From IMG/VR virus record IMGVR_UViG_3300050011_000039, positions 1 to 52,141 of that record: 52,141 nt of DNA. The stretch is one strand, 5' to 3'. The stretch comes from a virus. The position numbers and the translations under genes are program-made. The notes beneath the pieces are model-generated. The model made no database searches. It was given only the letters and a program-made list of their open reading frames with translations, and was not told the DNA's origin. Shown piece by piece: positions 7,737 through 17,392 of the stretch (the stretch's first letter is position 1; each line of letters begins with the position of its first letter).

Positions 7737-9934
7737 TACTGAACCCTCTTATAGCCAAGGGTTAATGCCTTATCGACATTCGCGGCAGGGATTGACCCCA
7801 TGCGTCCATCCGGCGACAGGACGCTGACCATCTCAGGTGCAGGAGCTTGCGCTGGAATTGCAGAAGGCGGAGGCGTTGATGTGCCATTCCAGATTGACTT
7901 TGCCATGTTGGCAATCTGATCCATACGCGATGATACCCAACTCTCAGGTTTCGGCCCTTGTGCGCCGCTATTGAGGCTTGTCACATAAGTCATCGGGTAA
8001 AAATCAGGCTGCTTCGATGCGTTCTGGTATGACTGATTGGCTTGCTGATACCAGCGCATTGCGCGTTGGTTCCCCTGTCCATCGACATTGCCGTTCGCGT
8101 TGGCAATCGCTTTCATATTCTCATGGATATAATCTTTCCATGTCTGGTCGGCATCAGTCAGAGGTTTGGCGTCGTTATAGTCTTTTAGATTAATGCCATT
8201 TCCGTCCTTGCGACCAAGCAGGCTATTAAGCCCGTTTTCGGATTCAATCGCGTCAGGACTTGGCTTCATTGTTGCCGGATCAATAGGCATGCTTGCCCGC
8301 ATAATCGTGTCAAACCCATTTGAGCTATTAGTTGTCGTGTTTCTGCTCGCCACTTCAGCAATCTTATCGGGGATGCTGTTGTAAAAAGCAGGGTCTTGGA
8401 CTGCGACACGCTTCACAACATCAGCAACCTTCGGATCAGCCATAAGTTGCTGATAGGTCTGCGGTGGTGGCGTTTGCCCATTACCTATAATAGCCTGCAT
8501 GACGGAATTATTGTCCTGCTTATACTGCGCCGCCTGACTTTCTGCGGCTGCTGATATGGTCTGGTTAACCTGCGTCCTGAATGACGAAACCATTGCGGGG
8601 TCATTCGGGAATTGCTTTCGCGCTGCTGCTTCTGCGTTGGCGAGCAACGTGTCTCTGTTTGCCACCATTGCATCCGTCATTGTCTGATAGGCAGATGTTG
8701 ACGCTGGTGCATTTGGCTGTGTTGCGGCCTGTTTGCCAGCCAAGGATGCCTGTACACCTTGCGCGATAACATCATCCGTAAATGCAACTTGTTTAGCGGG
8801 GGCGTTCTCGGCAACATTCATGCCCTTTAGAACCGCCTGAAGCTGCGTAGGATCGTTTAGATTAGGAACGGCATTTGGAGCAATCCAAGAGTTTTGACTT
8901 GCCGCCGCTACCCATGCCGCCGTTTTATCAGGTTCTCCCGTCCACTTCGCGCCAATCTGTTGCAGCGTCAACCCCTGATAATTACTGCGCAGATTATTGG
9001 CAGCAAGTATCGCGCCATCAACGGGTGTTGCCGGATTAACAAAATCAGCCGTGTTGTTCGCAGCACCAGCAGCCGTCTTGACGTTTCCTAGATTATTCGC
9101 GCTCACACCAGAACCGCTTGTTCCAGCTAACTGCGCTACCTGTTGCGGCAGCGTATTGAGGTACGAACTTGTCGCGGCATCCTTAACCTGTGGCAATAAC
9201 CACGCCTGTAGCTGAGTTTGAACAGTGCCGGGCAAGGATGACTTATTCGCCATGAAATCATTATATGCCGCTGTAGGGTCTGTCGCTGCCATTGCCTTGT
9301 ATTTAGTTTCAGCCGCCTTCTGCGCGAAATCGTTCTGATGAAACTGTATCTCATCTGGCGATTGTCCGACAGACGGCATCTCACCGTAAGATTTAATGGC
9401 AACCAAACCGTTCTGTAATTCTTGGGAATAAAGATTGGGATTATCCGATATATTTGTCAGATGGTTTGCTAACATCGCAGTCTGTGTATTGGCAGCAAAT
9501 GATGCAGCCTGTTGACCGGCGTGTTGGCTGGCGAATTGCAAGTCGCGCTCAGTGCGATTAACAGCCATTTCGTTAAATAGCATTTTTTGCTGACCAATAA
9601 GGCCCGATCCCACAGTATTCATCAAATCATTTACGCTCTGCTGATATTGCGGAAGCGTATCAACCGCCGCCTTACCAGATGTGCTGTAATAATCAGACGA
9701 TAGTTTTTGGAGGGCGGGCGAAAAAGTATTAACGAATGTATCGTTCACCACGCTCTTATTATACAAATCCTGCATATCCATTGCAGCCTTCAACACCGCC
9801 GCACCCTGTTCCTGCGCAGCCTCAAACGGAGCCTGCACATTCGTAACCTGTGCAATAGGCCGTTCTTCAGGTGTGGCTTCTGGTGTCGGCGTTGGGCCGT
9901 TGGATGCGAATGTTGGGAGGGTGATTTGTGGCAT
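7736..9934 (-). CDS. Internal virion protein with transglycosylase-like domain
   Basis: A 732-aa protein rich in Ala, Gln and Asn, mostly helical by composition, as expected of virion core proteins. Around residues 280-380 is a stretch of NNLGNVK, an ANNL segment, WTGEP and a terminal helix. It resembles the murein-degrading domain in structural proteins that let phage pierce the cell wall. Start and stop overlap the neighbouring genes, so the three core proteins are probably translated together. The enzymatic assignment is tentative because the catalytic residue cannot be fixed by eye. Confidence 0.6.
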   Translation of the reverse strand: MPQITLPTFASNGPTPTPEATPEERPIAQVTNVQAPFEAAQEQGAAVLKAAMDMQDLYNKSVVNDTFVNTFSPALQKLSSDYYSTSGKAAVDTLPQYQQSVNDLMNTVGSGLIGQQKMLFNEMAVNRTERDLQFASQHAGQQAASFAANTQTAMLANHLTNISDNPNLYSQELQNGLVAIKSYGEMPSVGQSPDEIQFHQNDFAQKAAETKYKAMAATDPTAAYNDFMANKSSLPGTVQTQLQAWLLPQVKDAATSSYLNTLPQQVAQLAGTSGSGVSANNLGNVKTAAGAANNTADFVNPATPVDGAILAANNLRSNYQGLTLQQIGAKWTGEPDKTAAWVAAASQNSWIAPNAVPNLNDPTQLQAVLKGMNVAENAPAKQVAFTDDVIAQGVQASLAGKQAATQPNAPASTSAYQTMTDAMVANRDTLLANAEAAARKQFPNDPAMVSSFRTQVNQTISAAAESQAAQYKQDNNSVMQAIIGNGQTPPPQTYQQLMADPKVADVVKRVAVQDPAFYNSIPDKIAEVASRNTTTNSSNGFDTIMRASMPIDPATMKPSPDAIESENGLNSLLGRKDGNGINLKDYNDAKPLTDADQTWKDYIHENMKAIANANGNVDGQGNQRAMRWYQQANQSYQNASKQPDFYPMTYVTSLNSGAQGPKPESWVSSRMDQIANMAKSIWNGTSTPPPSAIPAQAPAPEMVSVLSPDGRMGSIPAANVDKALTLGYKRVQ

Positions 9935-10671
9935 TAGTATAAGCCTCCTGTGCCGGAGCCTAATGGATTAGAGTCCGTTAATAAGTTGGCATTTGTATTA
10001 TTTGTAGGGGTTGCACCGGGAAAACTTCCATACTTATTAAACAACGAACTTGCACCATTCAGCAATGTCGTGTCGGCTTTGGTGTTCGCAGCAGAAGCCG
10101 CATACTGTCCCTCTGCCAACGATGCAGCCGATTGCGCCGATAATCCCGCAGCTTGGTTCTGAAACGCTTGTGCCTTCGATGCGCCATCGTACATTGCAGT
10201 CTGTGTGCGGTAATTTCCTTCTGCGCCGATGATTGCGAGATTAGTGTTTTCGTCCACCGATCCAGATGAACCCGAAGCCGCCATTTCACCAGCAGCATTA
10301 GATTCGTCAATGGCGGTTTGTTGAAGTTGACTCGCCGCCGCACGTTGTCCAGAGCCAGCCGCATTGTTGGCGTTCTGCGTGGCTTCCGTGGCGTTAACGG
10401 CCTGTTGCTGTGAAACATAGGTGTCTTGGGCTTGTTGGGCTTTTCCGGCTGCGGAAGCGGCGTTTGCGCTGGCGAGAGCACCAGCTACAGACAGTCCGGC
10501 CATTCCAATTGAAGCTGCGGTTCCTATACCACTTCCAACCGCCGCTAGTGTCGCCGCAGTATCAGCCGCAGCCCCCATAGCTGCTGCCATTGAAGCTATC
10601 GTCGCCGATGTTCCAGCAGCCGTTGCCGCTGTTGCTGCCGTTGCGCCCGCCGCTGTTGTTCCGCCCGACAT
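9934..10671 (-). CDS. Internal virion protein (T7 gp14-like position)
   Basis: A 245-aa protein with a very Ala/Gly/Thr-rich hydrophobic N-terminal third (about 1-75) and a Gln/Ala-rich helical remainder. This layout fits small internal core proteins such as T7 gp14, which insert in the host envelope on ejection. It sits directly upstream of the two larger core proteins and its stop overlaps the next start. Confidence 0.6.
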   Translation of the reverse strand: MSGGTTAAGATAATAATAAGTSATIASMAAAMGAAADTAATLAAVGSGIGTAASIGMAGLSVAGALASANAASAAGKAQQAQDTYVSQQQAVNATEATQNANNAAGSGQRAAASQLQQTAIDESNAAGEMAASGSSGSVDENTNLAIIGAEGNYRTQTAMYDGASKAQAFQNQAAGLSAQSAASLAEGQYAASAANTKADTTLLNGASSLFNKYGSFPGATPTNNTNANLLTDSNPLGSGTGGLY

Positions 10672-10673
10672 TT

Positions 10674-11129
10674 TTATTCCCCCGTAATAGTAACGTGGTT
10701 TATCGCATCATCATAGCGCGACCAAAGCAAATGAACCTCGTCCGTGAACTCAGCCTCAGCTTCCTCAACTGTCTTTGCGTTAGTCGCAAATATCATCGTC
10801 ACATGCGTATCAGTTATCGCTACGCCAGCCTGTTTGCGCTGTGCGCCACCCGTAAACACATTATATCCATTCAACTCTATCGCCTTTTCACCGGCGAACA
10901 GCAAAAACTTTCCCTGAATAATAAGCAGCGTCGGTATCTTCATCAAAGAGCCAACCAACACAACGCCAGCAGGAATGGTTATCGTGCGTGAGTACATGCC
11001 AGCGTGAAGGATGTGGCTCGTCGCAATCTTAACCTGCGGCAAAGCCAATAGCTCGTCCTCCAAAGCGCGAACCTTGTTAATCTCAAGGGCAGTCATCGTC
11101 GTTATCTTTTTTGTAATCTCATTAGACAT
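10674..11129 (-). CDS. Conserved phage protein, cupin-like fold
   Basis: A 151-aa protein. Residues 35-95 run through HAGMYSRTITIPAGVVLVG, then alternating strands and a GEKAIELNG turn, the pattern of a small beta-barrel (cupin-like) phage protein of unknown function. It overlaps the upstream GNAT gene by 8 bp and precedes the internal virion genes. Confidence 0.6.
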   Translation of the reverse strand: MSNEITKKITTMTALEINKVRALEDELLALPQVKIATSHILHAGMYSRTITIPAGVVLVGSLMKIPTLLIIQGKFLLFAGEKAIELNGYNVFTGGAQRKQAGVAITDTHVTMIFATNAKTVEEAEAEFTDEVHLLWSRYDDAINHVTITGE

Positions 11130-11598
11130 TCCGAAGCCTCTTCAAAAACACATGGTTTGTATCCCGATAATCATGAAGGCTTTCCATGACCCTACATAGA
11201 GTGCTTCCGGTTTGAGTGCAGATTAAGATAATAGGTGCGCCCATTTCCTCAGCATGTTTCTCTGCCGCAAGTCTCAATGCCGTTCCAGCACCAGTCTTGC
11301 GATGATCTTTGGCAACAAAGTAACTCTCAGATACAGCCAACACGACACCAAAATGTGGCATGACAGTACAAAGGACTGTAATAAAGCCGATCAATACATC
11401 TTCAAGATAAGCACCAAAAAACTGAAACACCCCAAGACCCTCTAGGCTGCGGTACTGTTCCTTCTTCACATCAACCGGAGGCATCCCGTCAACATGCGCC
11501 TCAGAAGCGTACTCATCCACCAGCGCAGGGAAATTCGGCGTGTTCTCGATCTCTGCTACTGTGCATTTCCTGACAACTAACACCGATACATCTCCCAT
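11122..11598 (-). CDS. GNAT-family acetyltransferase-like protein
   Basis: A 158-aa protein whose residues 88-125 carry the GNAT core: a strand (YFVAKDHR), the acetyl-CoA loop around KTGAGTAL and the helix after it. GNAT-type proteins occur at this place in many T7-like virion operons. The substrate is unknown. The start overlaps the upstream gene by 22 bp. Confidence 0.7.
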   Translation of the reverse strand: MGDVSVLVVRKCTVAEIENTPNFPALVDEYASEAHVDGMPPVDVKKEQYRSLEGLGVFQFFGAYLEDVLIGFITVLCTVMPHFGVVLAVSESYFVAKDHRKTGAGTALRLAAEKHAEEMGAPIILICTQTGSTLCRVMESLHDYRDTNHVFLKRLRNV

Positions 11599-11927
11599 CC
11601 GTCAACCGTGGCTACATGCCCAAACCCAAGCCTCTCAAGAAACGGGCTACAACGCCCCTCTGTGCCAGTCTCAAGCGGCAATCCCAAATCCTTTATCAAC
11701 CCCCACAATGCCAGAACCGTGCGCCACACTGTCAGTTTTGGGGCATTGTTAGGCTTCACATCAGAGAACGGTACATTCCGCGATTCCTCATGGATAACGC
11801 CAGACAAACACACGACATCGCCCTTGTACAAAGCGACCCATGCCGTGACCTTTGGCGGCGTTAAATCTGGATAGAACAACTTAATATCCTCCACCGTCGC
11901 CACCCTGATTTCTACATCTTTAATCAT
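11577..11927 (-). CDS. Small GNAT-like virion-operon protein (T7 gp13-like position)
   Basis: A 116-aa protein with IRVATVEDI at the start, a central strand (WVALYKGDVVCLSGV) and a C-terminal SPFLERLGFGHV motif. These are shared with the GNAT-type proteins found where T7 has internal protein gp13. The acetyl-CoA loop is poorly preserved, so it may be structural. ATGA overlap with the nozzle gene. Confidence 0.55.
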   Translation of the reverse strand: MIKDVEIRVATVEDIKLFYPDLTPPKVTAWVALYKGDVVCLSGVIHEESRNVPFSDVKPNNAPKLTVWRTVLALWGLIKDLGLPLETGTEGRCSPFLERLGFGHVATVDGWEMYRC

Positions 11928-14900
11928 ATCCTATCCTCAGTTGTCATCCCAATCACCACCGACAAAACATTGCACGGCCTTGGCGACGCAGCCTGCAAAC
12001 ACAAACGCGAATCCGTATCCCAACGTCCACCAAACGCAAACGTGTCATTGTCATACGCTGACCAGACAGTTCCAGTCGCGTAAGTCGTGCCACCCTCTGT
12101 CAACGGCATATTATCCAGATCAGAGAAGTCGGGGCCGTACAGCAAACCCTGCGAATGGGTGTTCGCCAACACAACGCCGATATTGTCGATGCTCTTAATC
12201 ATATTGATTGCGGTTCCAGCTTGTGCAGCGAAGGCGAGTTTAGCGGTCTGGAATTGAGCCGTATAGCCAATCCCGATAACCACATTCGTCGCGGCAACCG
12301 CCAACGTGCCATTACCGCTACCATCCAGCGTCAGCGTTCCAACGTCAGCCCCATCAGCCCAAACAACACAAGTCTCGCCAGCCAGTGACGGCGCTGCAAC
12401 GGAAGTAGAAGGCGAGCCATTTGTAATCACCACATGCGCGTCAATGTTCTTGTTAATCGAACCGCCAACGCACTCGCTCTCCAACGCCCATCTTTCAAAA
12501 TAGGTCACTGTCGAACCATTAATCGTGCGCTGGACGACATAATAAACCTTGTCCTCTACACCGCCCGGCATGACAAACAGATCAATGACGGTGCCTGTCG
12601 TTTCATACATGACGAAGGCTTTCAGATTTTCAACCGGGTCAAACAGGCATATAGCTACCTGACCATTTTGCAGCAGACAGTGAATCCGCGTGTCGATCTT
12701 GCGCTGCACGGCAATCCTTGAAATGCCAACCGCTAAAATCTCAGGTGTCAGGATGCTCAAATCCACAGTGCTATAATCAACAGGTGCATAGATGCCCTGA
12801 TAATTCATCTGGATTAGGCGCGTTCCGTATTGGTTATTTCCCGTATCCACATCGCCGCGCTGTACGAATACGATTGACGAGTCTATCTGACACGCAGCAA
12901 CCTTCGCCGAACCACGGCTTGACGGCGATGTGATAACAAAGTCAGTTGCAGTCAGAAGGCCGATAACAGATGATCGGATGGAAAACTCCTTGTACTCGCC
13001 GCCAAGAACGAGGCTTGAGAAACCCGCGCCCCAACAGATGTTCTGCACGGGGCCAGAGCCGATGTTTGACGAGATCGGCGCACTATCGCCAATGATCGTC
13101 GCATCAAAACTGGCATACGCATCCGATACAGAACCGTTTACAGAGTCGTTGCCATACCACCAAAGACGCCCCTGCAAGAAGTTACACGATGTCGGGTATC
13201 CATTAAGTGGCGACCATTGGCCTTCGCTCCATAGCGATGTTGCGCTGCTTCCCGTTCCCGTGCTGCCGCCAGTCAGATGTGTGCCGCTCGGTGTTGCGGC
13301 AGAAGCCGCCAATGTGTAAGCGTTGCCGCCCGTGCCAGTCGTTTTGTAGTTAATCAAAAGTTTGGTTGATGTAGCGGAATATGTCGCCACAGTCAGGCTG
13401 CTATTTGCAGAAGCGGTCAGATCGTTCGCAAGCTGTGCGAGTGTCGCAACCATAGTACCCTGAATGTTAGTCTGTGCGCCACTCGCGCCACTCGCCACGA
13501 ACGTCCACGCCACGCCATTAAGCGTTATCGTATCAGATGCAGTCGGGTTTACGGAGAACGTGATATAACCGCCAGCGTAAGCATTGCTCGCGCTCGATGA
13601 ACCGAACGATTTCAGAACCTCAGCCTGAACACTCGTATTGCTGCTGAACCCCGTTACGCGACATATGCCGGTGATGCCGCCATTGGGATACTGCATTGCA
13701 ACGCTGGCAGAACCAGAAACATAACCAGCCTCGAAATTGAACCGATAATAAATGATCTGATTATCAAGCCCGTCAAGATATGTCGTGTTTTGGTTGGACG
13801 TATAGGACGCAACAGATACCCATGTACCTGGCGTACCTACAGATCGCTCAAGATAGATTGTGCCAGACCAAGTCCCCGTTATCTGAAAATTAAACGTCCT
13901 GTTCGCTCCAACATCCGTGACCTCGATATATTCCGTGAATTGATTCGCCCCGCCGATAACATCACTTGTATTCTGCGAACTTGATGTAATTTGGAACAAC
14001 GCACCGACATGCCCCGTCTTAAAATATGGATTGCTGCTTACAAGGTTGACATCGCCCGTCAACCCGCTAACCGACATCTGCGTGGAGAGATCAGTATTGA
14101 TAATCTGAAACGGACCATCATCGGACAGATAATTTACAACCGCCCATGAACGGGTTGTCCCTATACGCTCAATTTTGTATTGAGCATAACCGGCGCAGGC
14201 GATAAACAACTCATCCTCAGACTGGTCGAACCTGACGTTAGTTAAATCTGCCGCAAGCCAAGGGGCAGGGATCGTCATCGCGCCAGCCGCCTCAATAGCT
14301 ACAGAATTAATAAGCGACGCATATGAGGTATTCGCCGTGAACTCTATAACGAAATTACCTGTTGGTGTGAACGCGAGAGAGTATGTGCCGGGCGCGAGGG
14401 TCACAGCATTGACGTAGCTATCATCACCCAATGTCGTGCCAACGCGGATTGTCACATAGCCTTTGGATACAACCAATCTAAGCGCATGTTCTTTTCCATG
14501 ATCTCCCGACGCAACGGTAACGGATTGGCTCTCAATAGCGCGACTCCCGTTGCCATTGCCTTTAAGCGACATATAGGTTCCAGAATACCCGACAAATGGC
14601 GCAGATGCCCACGCCGAAGTTGCACCGCCTTCATCAGCATTAGTCCAACCAGTCAGACTGGACGTAAACGTGCCGTTGGTAATTGTGGTTCCAACAGACA
14701 CCCTTGATATAATCGCCTCCGAAACACGAACGCGCATCAACTGGTTTGTCAATTCGATAATCGCCGTGTCGCTGATGGACTTCATAAACGGCACATGAAC
14801 GGCGGTGCCATTGTTGTAGGTGCTATCCAGCCATGCCGTGCCGGGGCGCAACATCATACTGCCAAGTTCACGTGGCATCCAGTTGGTTTGGACTTGTGCG

Positions 14901-14995
14901 GATAGGGCTTGGACTTTGAGATCGGTTCTTGATAGCGCGAGGGGGGAGATAATGCCCCTGTTCATTGCGAATTGTAAACTGTTCTGTTGCGCCAC
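11924..14995 (-). CDS. Tail nozzle protein (tail tubular protein B-like)
   Basis: A 1023-aa beta-rich protein. The N-terminus (RGIISPLALSRTDLKV, then WMPRELGSMMLRPGT) matches the start typical of podoviral nozzle proteins. The middle (about 90-600) holds Thr/Ser/Gly-rich inserted beta domains, and the later part (NFLQGRLWWYGN, VFVQRG, FERW) returns to the conserved family pattern. It follows the adaptor gene directly, the usual gp11-gp12 order. It would form the end of the short tail and bind fibres. It is longer than T7 gp12 (about 790 aa), probably from the insertions. Confidence 0.8.
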   Translation of the reverse strand: MAQQNSLQFAMNRGIISPLALSRTDLKVQALSAQVQTNWMPRELGSMMLRPGTAWLDSTYNNGTAVHVPFMKSISDTAIIELTNQLMRVRVSEAIISRVSVGTTITNGTFTSSLTGWTNADEGGATSAWASAPFVGYSGTYMSLKGNGNGSRAIESQSVTVASGDHGKEHALRLVVSKGYVTIRVGTTLGDDSYVNAVTLAPGTYSLAFTPTGNFVIEFTANTSYASLINSVAIEAAGAMTIPAPWLAADLTNVRFDQSEDELFIACAGYAQYKIERIGTTRSWAVVNYLSDDGPFQIINTDLSTQMSVSGLTGDVNLVSSNPYFKTGHVGALFQITSSSQNTSDVIGGANQFTEYIEVTDVGANRTFNFQITGTWSGTIYLERSVGTPGTWVSVASYTSNQNTTYLDGLDNQIIYYRFNFEAGYVSGSASVAMQYPNGGITGICRVTGFSSNTSVQAEVLKSFGSSSASNAYAGGYITFSVNPTASDTITLNGVAWTFVASGASGAQTNIQGTMVATLAQLANDLTASANSSLTVATYSATSTKLLINYKTTGTGGNAYTLAASAATPSGTHLTGGSTGTGSSATSLWSEGQWSPLNGYPTSCNFLQGRLWWYGNDSVNGSVSDAYASFDATIIGDSAPISSNIGSGPVQNICWGAGFSSLVLGGEYKEFSIRSSVIGLLTATDFVITSPSSRGSAKVAACQIDSSIVFVQRGDVDTGNNQYGTRLIQMNYQGIYAPVDYSTVDLSILTPEILAVGISRIAVQRKIDTRIHCLLQNGQVAICLFDPVENLKAFVMYETTGTVIDLFVMPGGVEDKVYYVVQRTINGSTVTYFERWALESECVGGSINKNIDAHVVITNGSPSTSVAAPSLAGETCVVWADGADVGTLTLDGSGNGTLAVAATNVVIGIGYTAQFQTAKLAFAAQAGTAINMIKSIDNIGVVLANTHSQGLLYGPDFSDLDNMPLTEGGTTYATGTVWSAYDNDTFAFGGRWDTDSRLCLQAASPRPCNVLSVVIGMTTEDRI

Positions 14996-15655
14996 CTAGT
15001 ACCAGCCTTCCCCACCAGCAGGGCTTACGATAAAGCCAGAATACAGCCCACGCCGCGCACGAGACCATTGACCGCGAGTGAAGAATCCAGGCGGTTCGTT
15101 CATCGTGTCCTTACCGCGAGCAGCTAACAACGTGAACTCACGCACGGCTGCGACCTTATCTTGAACCTGCTTGCTGTGCGTCAACGAGCCGATGATCTTG
15201 CTGGCGAAGTGCGCAGCCGCGAACTGCTTAAACGCGCCCGACCATAGATTCTTGTTCTGGCCATAATTCACATCATTGGAAACATACTTGACGTAAATCG
15301 TATCAAGGTTAGCCCACCAATAGCCAGCCTCGTCCTGATATTGCGTCAGGTTGGTATCGAAGTACGGATCGGATGATATGGCCGATGTGCGCAGCCAATC
15401 AGCAGGCTTGCCAAACGCATGCGGGAACCCGAAAGAAGGCTGGATACTCGGATCATAGACAATCATTTCCGAACGTCGTGCGAATATCCAGTCAGCTTCT
15501 TCCAGGCAATCATTGATTCCGCCATTGTTCCAAACTTGGTCTAATAGATACCGTGGCTTACGCGCTTCCGTCAGAGATGCGAGGGTACGTTCTTCGCAAA
15601 TCAGCATCGCGTCGTTATATAGATTGAGTTGGGTCTCCGCCACAGTAGTCATCAA
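14996..15655 (-). CDS. Head-tail adaptor (tail tubular protein A-like)
   Basis: A 219-aa protein with the family pattern: LYNDAMLICEERTLASLTE, then LDQVWNNGGINDCLEEADW, FARRSEM and a later WANLDTIYVKYVSND. It would form the ring between portal and nozzle. It abuts the nozzle gene, as in T7-like phages. Start is MM at 15655; the second ATG at 15652 is equally possible. Confidence 0.85.
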   Translation of the reverse strand: MMTTVAETQLNLYNDAMLICEERTLASLTEARKPRYLLDQVWNNGGINDCLEEADWIFARRSEMIVYDPSIQPSFGFPHAFGKPADWLRTSAISSDPYFDTNLTQYQDEAGYWWANLDTIYVKYVSNDVNYGQNKNLWSGAFKQFAAAHFASKIIGSLTHSKQVQDKVAAVREFTLLAARGKDTMNEPPGFFTRGQWSRARRGLYSGFIVSPAGGEGWY

Positions 15656-15670
15656 AGACCGCCTTTCAGA

Positions 15671-16117
15671 TTAGCCCAAAGACTTCAGATGTCCCGCAAG
15701 CCACTGGTGTCCCAGAAGCCTCGTATCAAATCCAGTTTTCAGATTGGTGCTGTCAGAATTACGAACAACTGCCCATTTCAGTAACGGGCCTTTCCATTTG
15801 ACTTCATGGTTCTGGTCGTCGGTGGCGGGCAAGTCCTTCATATCTTCTTCAAGCGGAACATAGAGAACCTGCTTGACTTTCGCCCACAAACGGTCTGACC
15901 CGATCACGATAAACTCGGCATACCAAGTGCCGTCCTCAGTCGCGGCTTCAATCTTGTCCATCGGCTTCAGCATCTCGCCGTGGTTGCGCCAGTATTCAGG
16001 CACAAGAAGTTCTTCAACCTTCGACGAGGGTGGTACGACAATGAACCATTTGCTGCGTTTTGAGGCAGAAAGGTTCATGCGCTGGTGACTAAGTGGGATG
16101 ACTTTAACGGGTTCCAT
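15671..16117 (-). CDS. Conserved structural-operon protein, function unknown
   Basis: A 148-aa protein rich in Trp, Lys and Val (RSKWFIVVPPSSKVEELL, WKGPLLKWAVVRNSD). It is the first gene of the tail operon, has GGAG before the ATG, and lies just downstream of a candidate promoter and terminator pair. Such genes are common between capsid and adaptor in podoviruses of proteobacteria, but I know no demonstrated role. Confidence 0.65.
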   Translation of the reverse strand: MEPVKVIPLSHQRMNLSASKRSKWFIVVPPSSKVEELLVPEYWRNHGEMLKPMDKIEAATEDGTWYAEFIVIGSDRLWAKVKQVLYVPLEEDMKDLPATDDQNHEVKWKGPLLKWAVVRNSDSTNLKTGFDTRLLGHQWLAGHLKSLG

Positions 16118-16149
16118 GATTTACTCCGGGTAGGGTTAAAAGATAATTA

Positions 16150-16178
16150 AACATACCACATGATGTAGAAAATGAAAA
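16150..16178 (-). promoter_or_regulatory. Candidate promoter for the tail operon
   Basis: On the minus strand, -35 TTTTCA (16173-16178), 17-bp spacer ending GTGG, -10 TATGTT (16150-16155). It lies between the capsid-operon terminator and the gene starting at 16117. The -35 is weak, the -10 reasonable. Confidence 0.45.
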
Positions 16179-16181
16179 CGA

Positions 16182-16217
16182 GGAAAAGGGAGCCGCCATG
16201 TCCTAACGACTCCCTTC
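16182..16217 (-). terminator. Rho-independent terminator after the capsid operon
   Basis: On the minus strand an AAGGGAGTCG arm (upstream) pairs with CGGCTCCCTT (one mismatch) and is followed by TTTTCC. It sits 28 bp past the stop of the 16245-16526 gene and would end capsid transcripts. Confidence 0.7.
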
Positions 16218-16244
16218 CATTACCCTACCCTGAGTAACCTCGGT

Positions 16245-16526
16245 TTAGGTGTTACCAATCGTGACGCCAGTGCTTAACAGTGCGCCTGTGGTCGAAACCG
16301 AAGATACGGTCTTGACACGAGCGATGCTGATAAGCGGCGTGGCGGTATCAATGATAATCACCAGATCGTTAACCGCCATTCCCATATCAACGGGATTGGT
16401 GATGTAATCCTGCGCCACGACCGTCGCAACGGCATCGGCAGAGGTGTACATCCAGAGGTTGCCCGCCAAGCTGTCATCAATGTTGCCATTGACGAACCGG
16501 CGGAGTGATGCGGAATTATAAGCCAT
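16245..16526 (-). CDS. Small capsid-operon protein (possible decoration protein)
   Basis: A 93-aa protein, mostly beta by composition (NDLVIIIDTATPLISIARVKTVSSVSTTG), with a short helical N-terminus. It lies between the major capsid gene and the capsid-operon terminator. Small proteins in this place are often capsid decoration or stabilising proteins, but the sequence alone does not prove it. Confidence 0.65.
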   Translation of the reverse strand: MAYNSASLRRFVNGNIDDSLAGNLWMYTSADAVATVVAQDYITNPVDMGMAVNDLVIIIDTATPLISIARVKTVSSVSTTGALLSTGVTIGNT

Positions 16527-16561
16527 GTTGTTCTCCTTTTAGAGATTTAGGTTATGGGTGA

Positions 16562-17392
16562 TTAGGTTGCAGAGACCATCGAACTACCGTCGTGATACAT
16601 GGTAACGATACCGTTGTTCTGAAGAACCTTGCCGCCCATGAACATTGTCGTGCGAGCATAGCTGTAGTCCTGCTCTTCATCGTAGCCGATGACAGAACTC
16701 AGACCACCGACGTTAGCCGCATGACCGATAGCGTCTTTGTGGTACATGTAGCATTGTTCGCTAGATGTGCCTTTGCCGACGATATTCGGATGCTCGATGA
16801 AGTTCAGACCAAACCAGTTGAACATGATCGGCTGCCCGGAGAAGGGAGTCGTTTTCACATACTGTGCGCTGGTGAACTCTTTCGCTTGCATCAGATAGCC
16901 ATGGAAAGCAGGGCTGATGATGCAGGTGATGCTGCTGTCCATAGGAACTTCGTTGTTCCCAAGGATGGCTTTCGCCTTAGCAACCTGCGACAGAGAGGCG
17001 GTTTGAACCGTCGTGCTGAGAGTCGCAGCCGACAAATCACCAAGAATATCTTGGTCGATCTTACGGTTGACGACGCCAAGCGAGGATTCCTGCATCGCCT
17101 TACGTTGATCGCCCTGCGATTCAAACACGTTGAACGAGGTGATCTTACGCAAATCGTGCCATTCTACGAGCGTCGCGGTATTCTGCGAGTTGTAGTTCGC
17201 ACGAGCCATGATAAGACCGTCAACGCCGCGTGTGGTCGCTGTGGCGTGGTTGGAACCGACGACATCAAATACGGCTTGGTTGCCCTTGATGACGGCTTCG
17301 GTCGTGACGGACTGACGGATGAGGGCAGTACGTTGTTCGAAGAGCTTAACTAGCTCTTGGCGATATTGAATCTGTGGTGCGCTATTTGCCAT
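16562..17392 (-). CDS. Major capsid protein
   Basis: A 276-aa protein beginning MANSAPQIQYRQELVKLFEQ, with helical N-terminal and beta-rich central parts and a C-terminal MFMGGKVLQNNGIVTMYHD. Its length, position after the scaffold gene and strong private promoter with a long leader fit a major capsid subunit of the HK97-fold type found in podoviruses. It is separated from the scaffold only by an endonuclease gene. A 253-aa open frame on the opposite strand is a shadow. Confidence 0.85.
   Translation of the reverse strand: MANSAPQIQYRQELVKLFEQRTALIRQSVTTEAVIKGNQAVFDVVGSNHATATTRGVDGLIMARANYNSQNTATLVEWHDLRKITSFNVFESQGDQRKAMQESSLGVVNRKIDQDILGDLSAATLSTTVQTASLSQVAKAKAILGNNEVPMDSSITCIISPAFHGYLMQAKEFTSAQYVKTTPFSGQPIMFNWFGLNFIEHPNIVGKGTSSEQCYMYHKDAIGHAANVGGLSSVIGYDEEQDYSYARTTMFMGGKVLQNNGIVTMYHDGSSMVSAT

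Noticed and set aside
16592-17353. 253-aa plus-strand open frame opposite the capsid gene
   Set aside because: The minus-strand frame gives a coherent capsid protein with promoter and leader; the plus frame has no ribosome site or family pattern.
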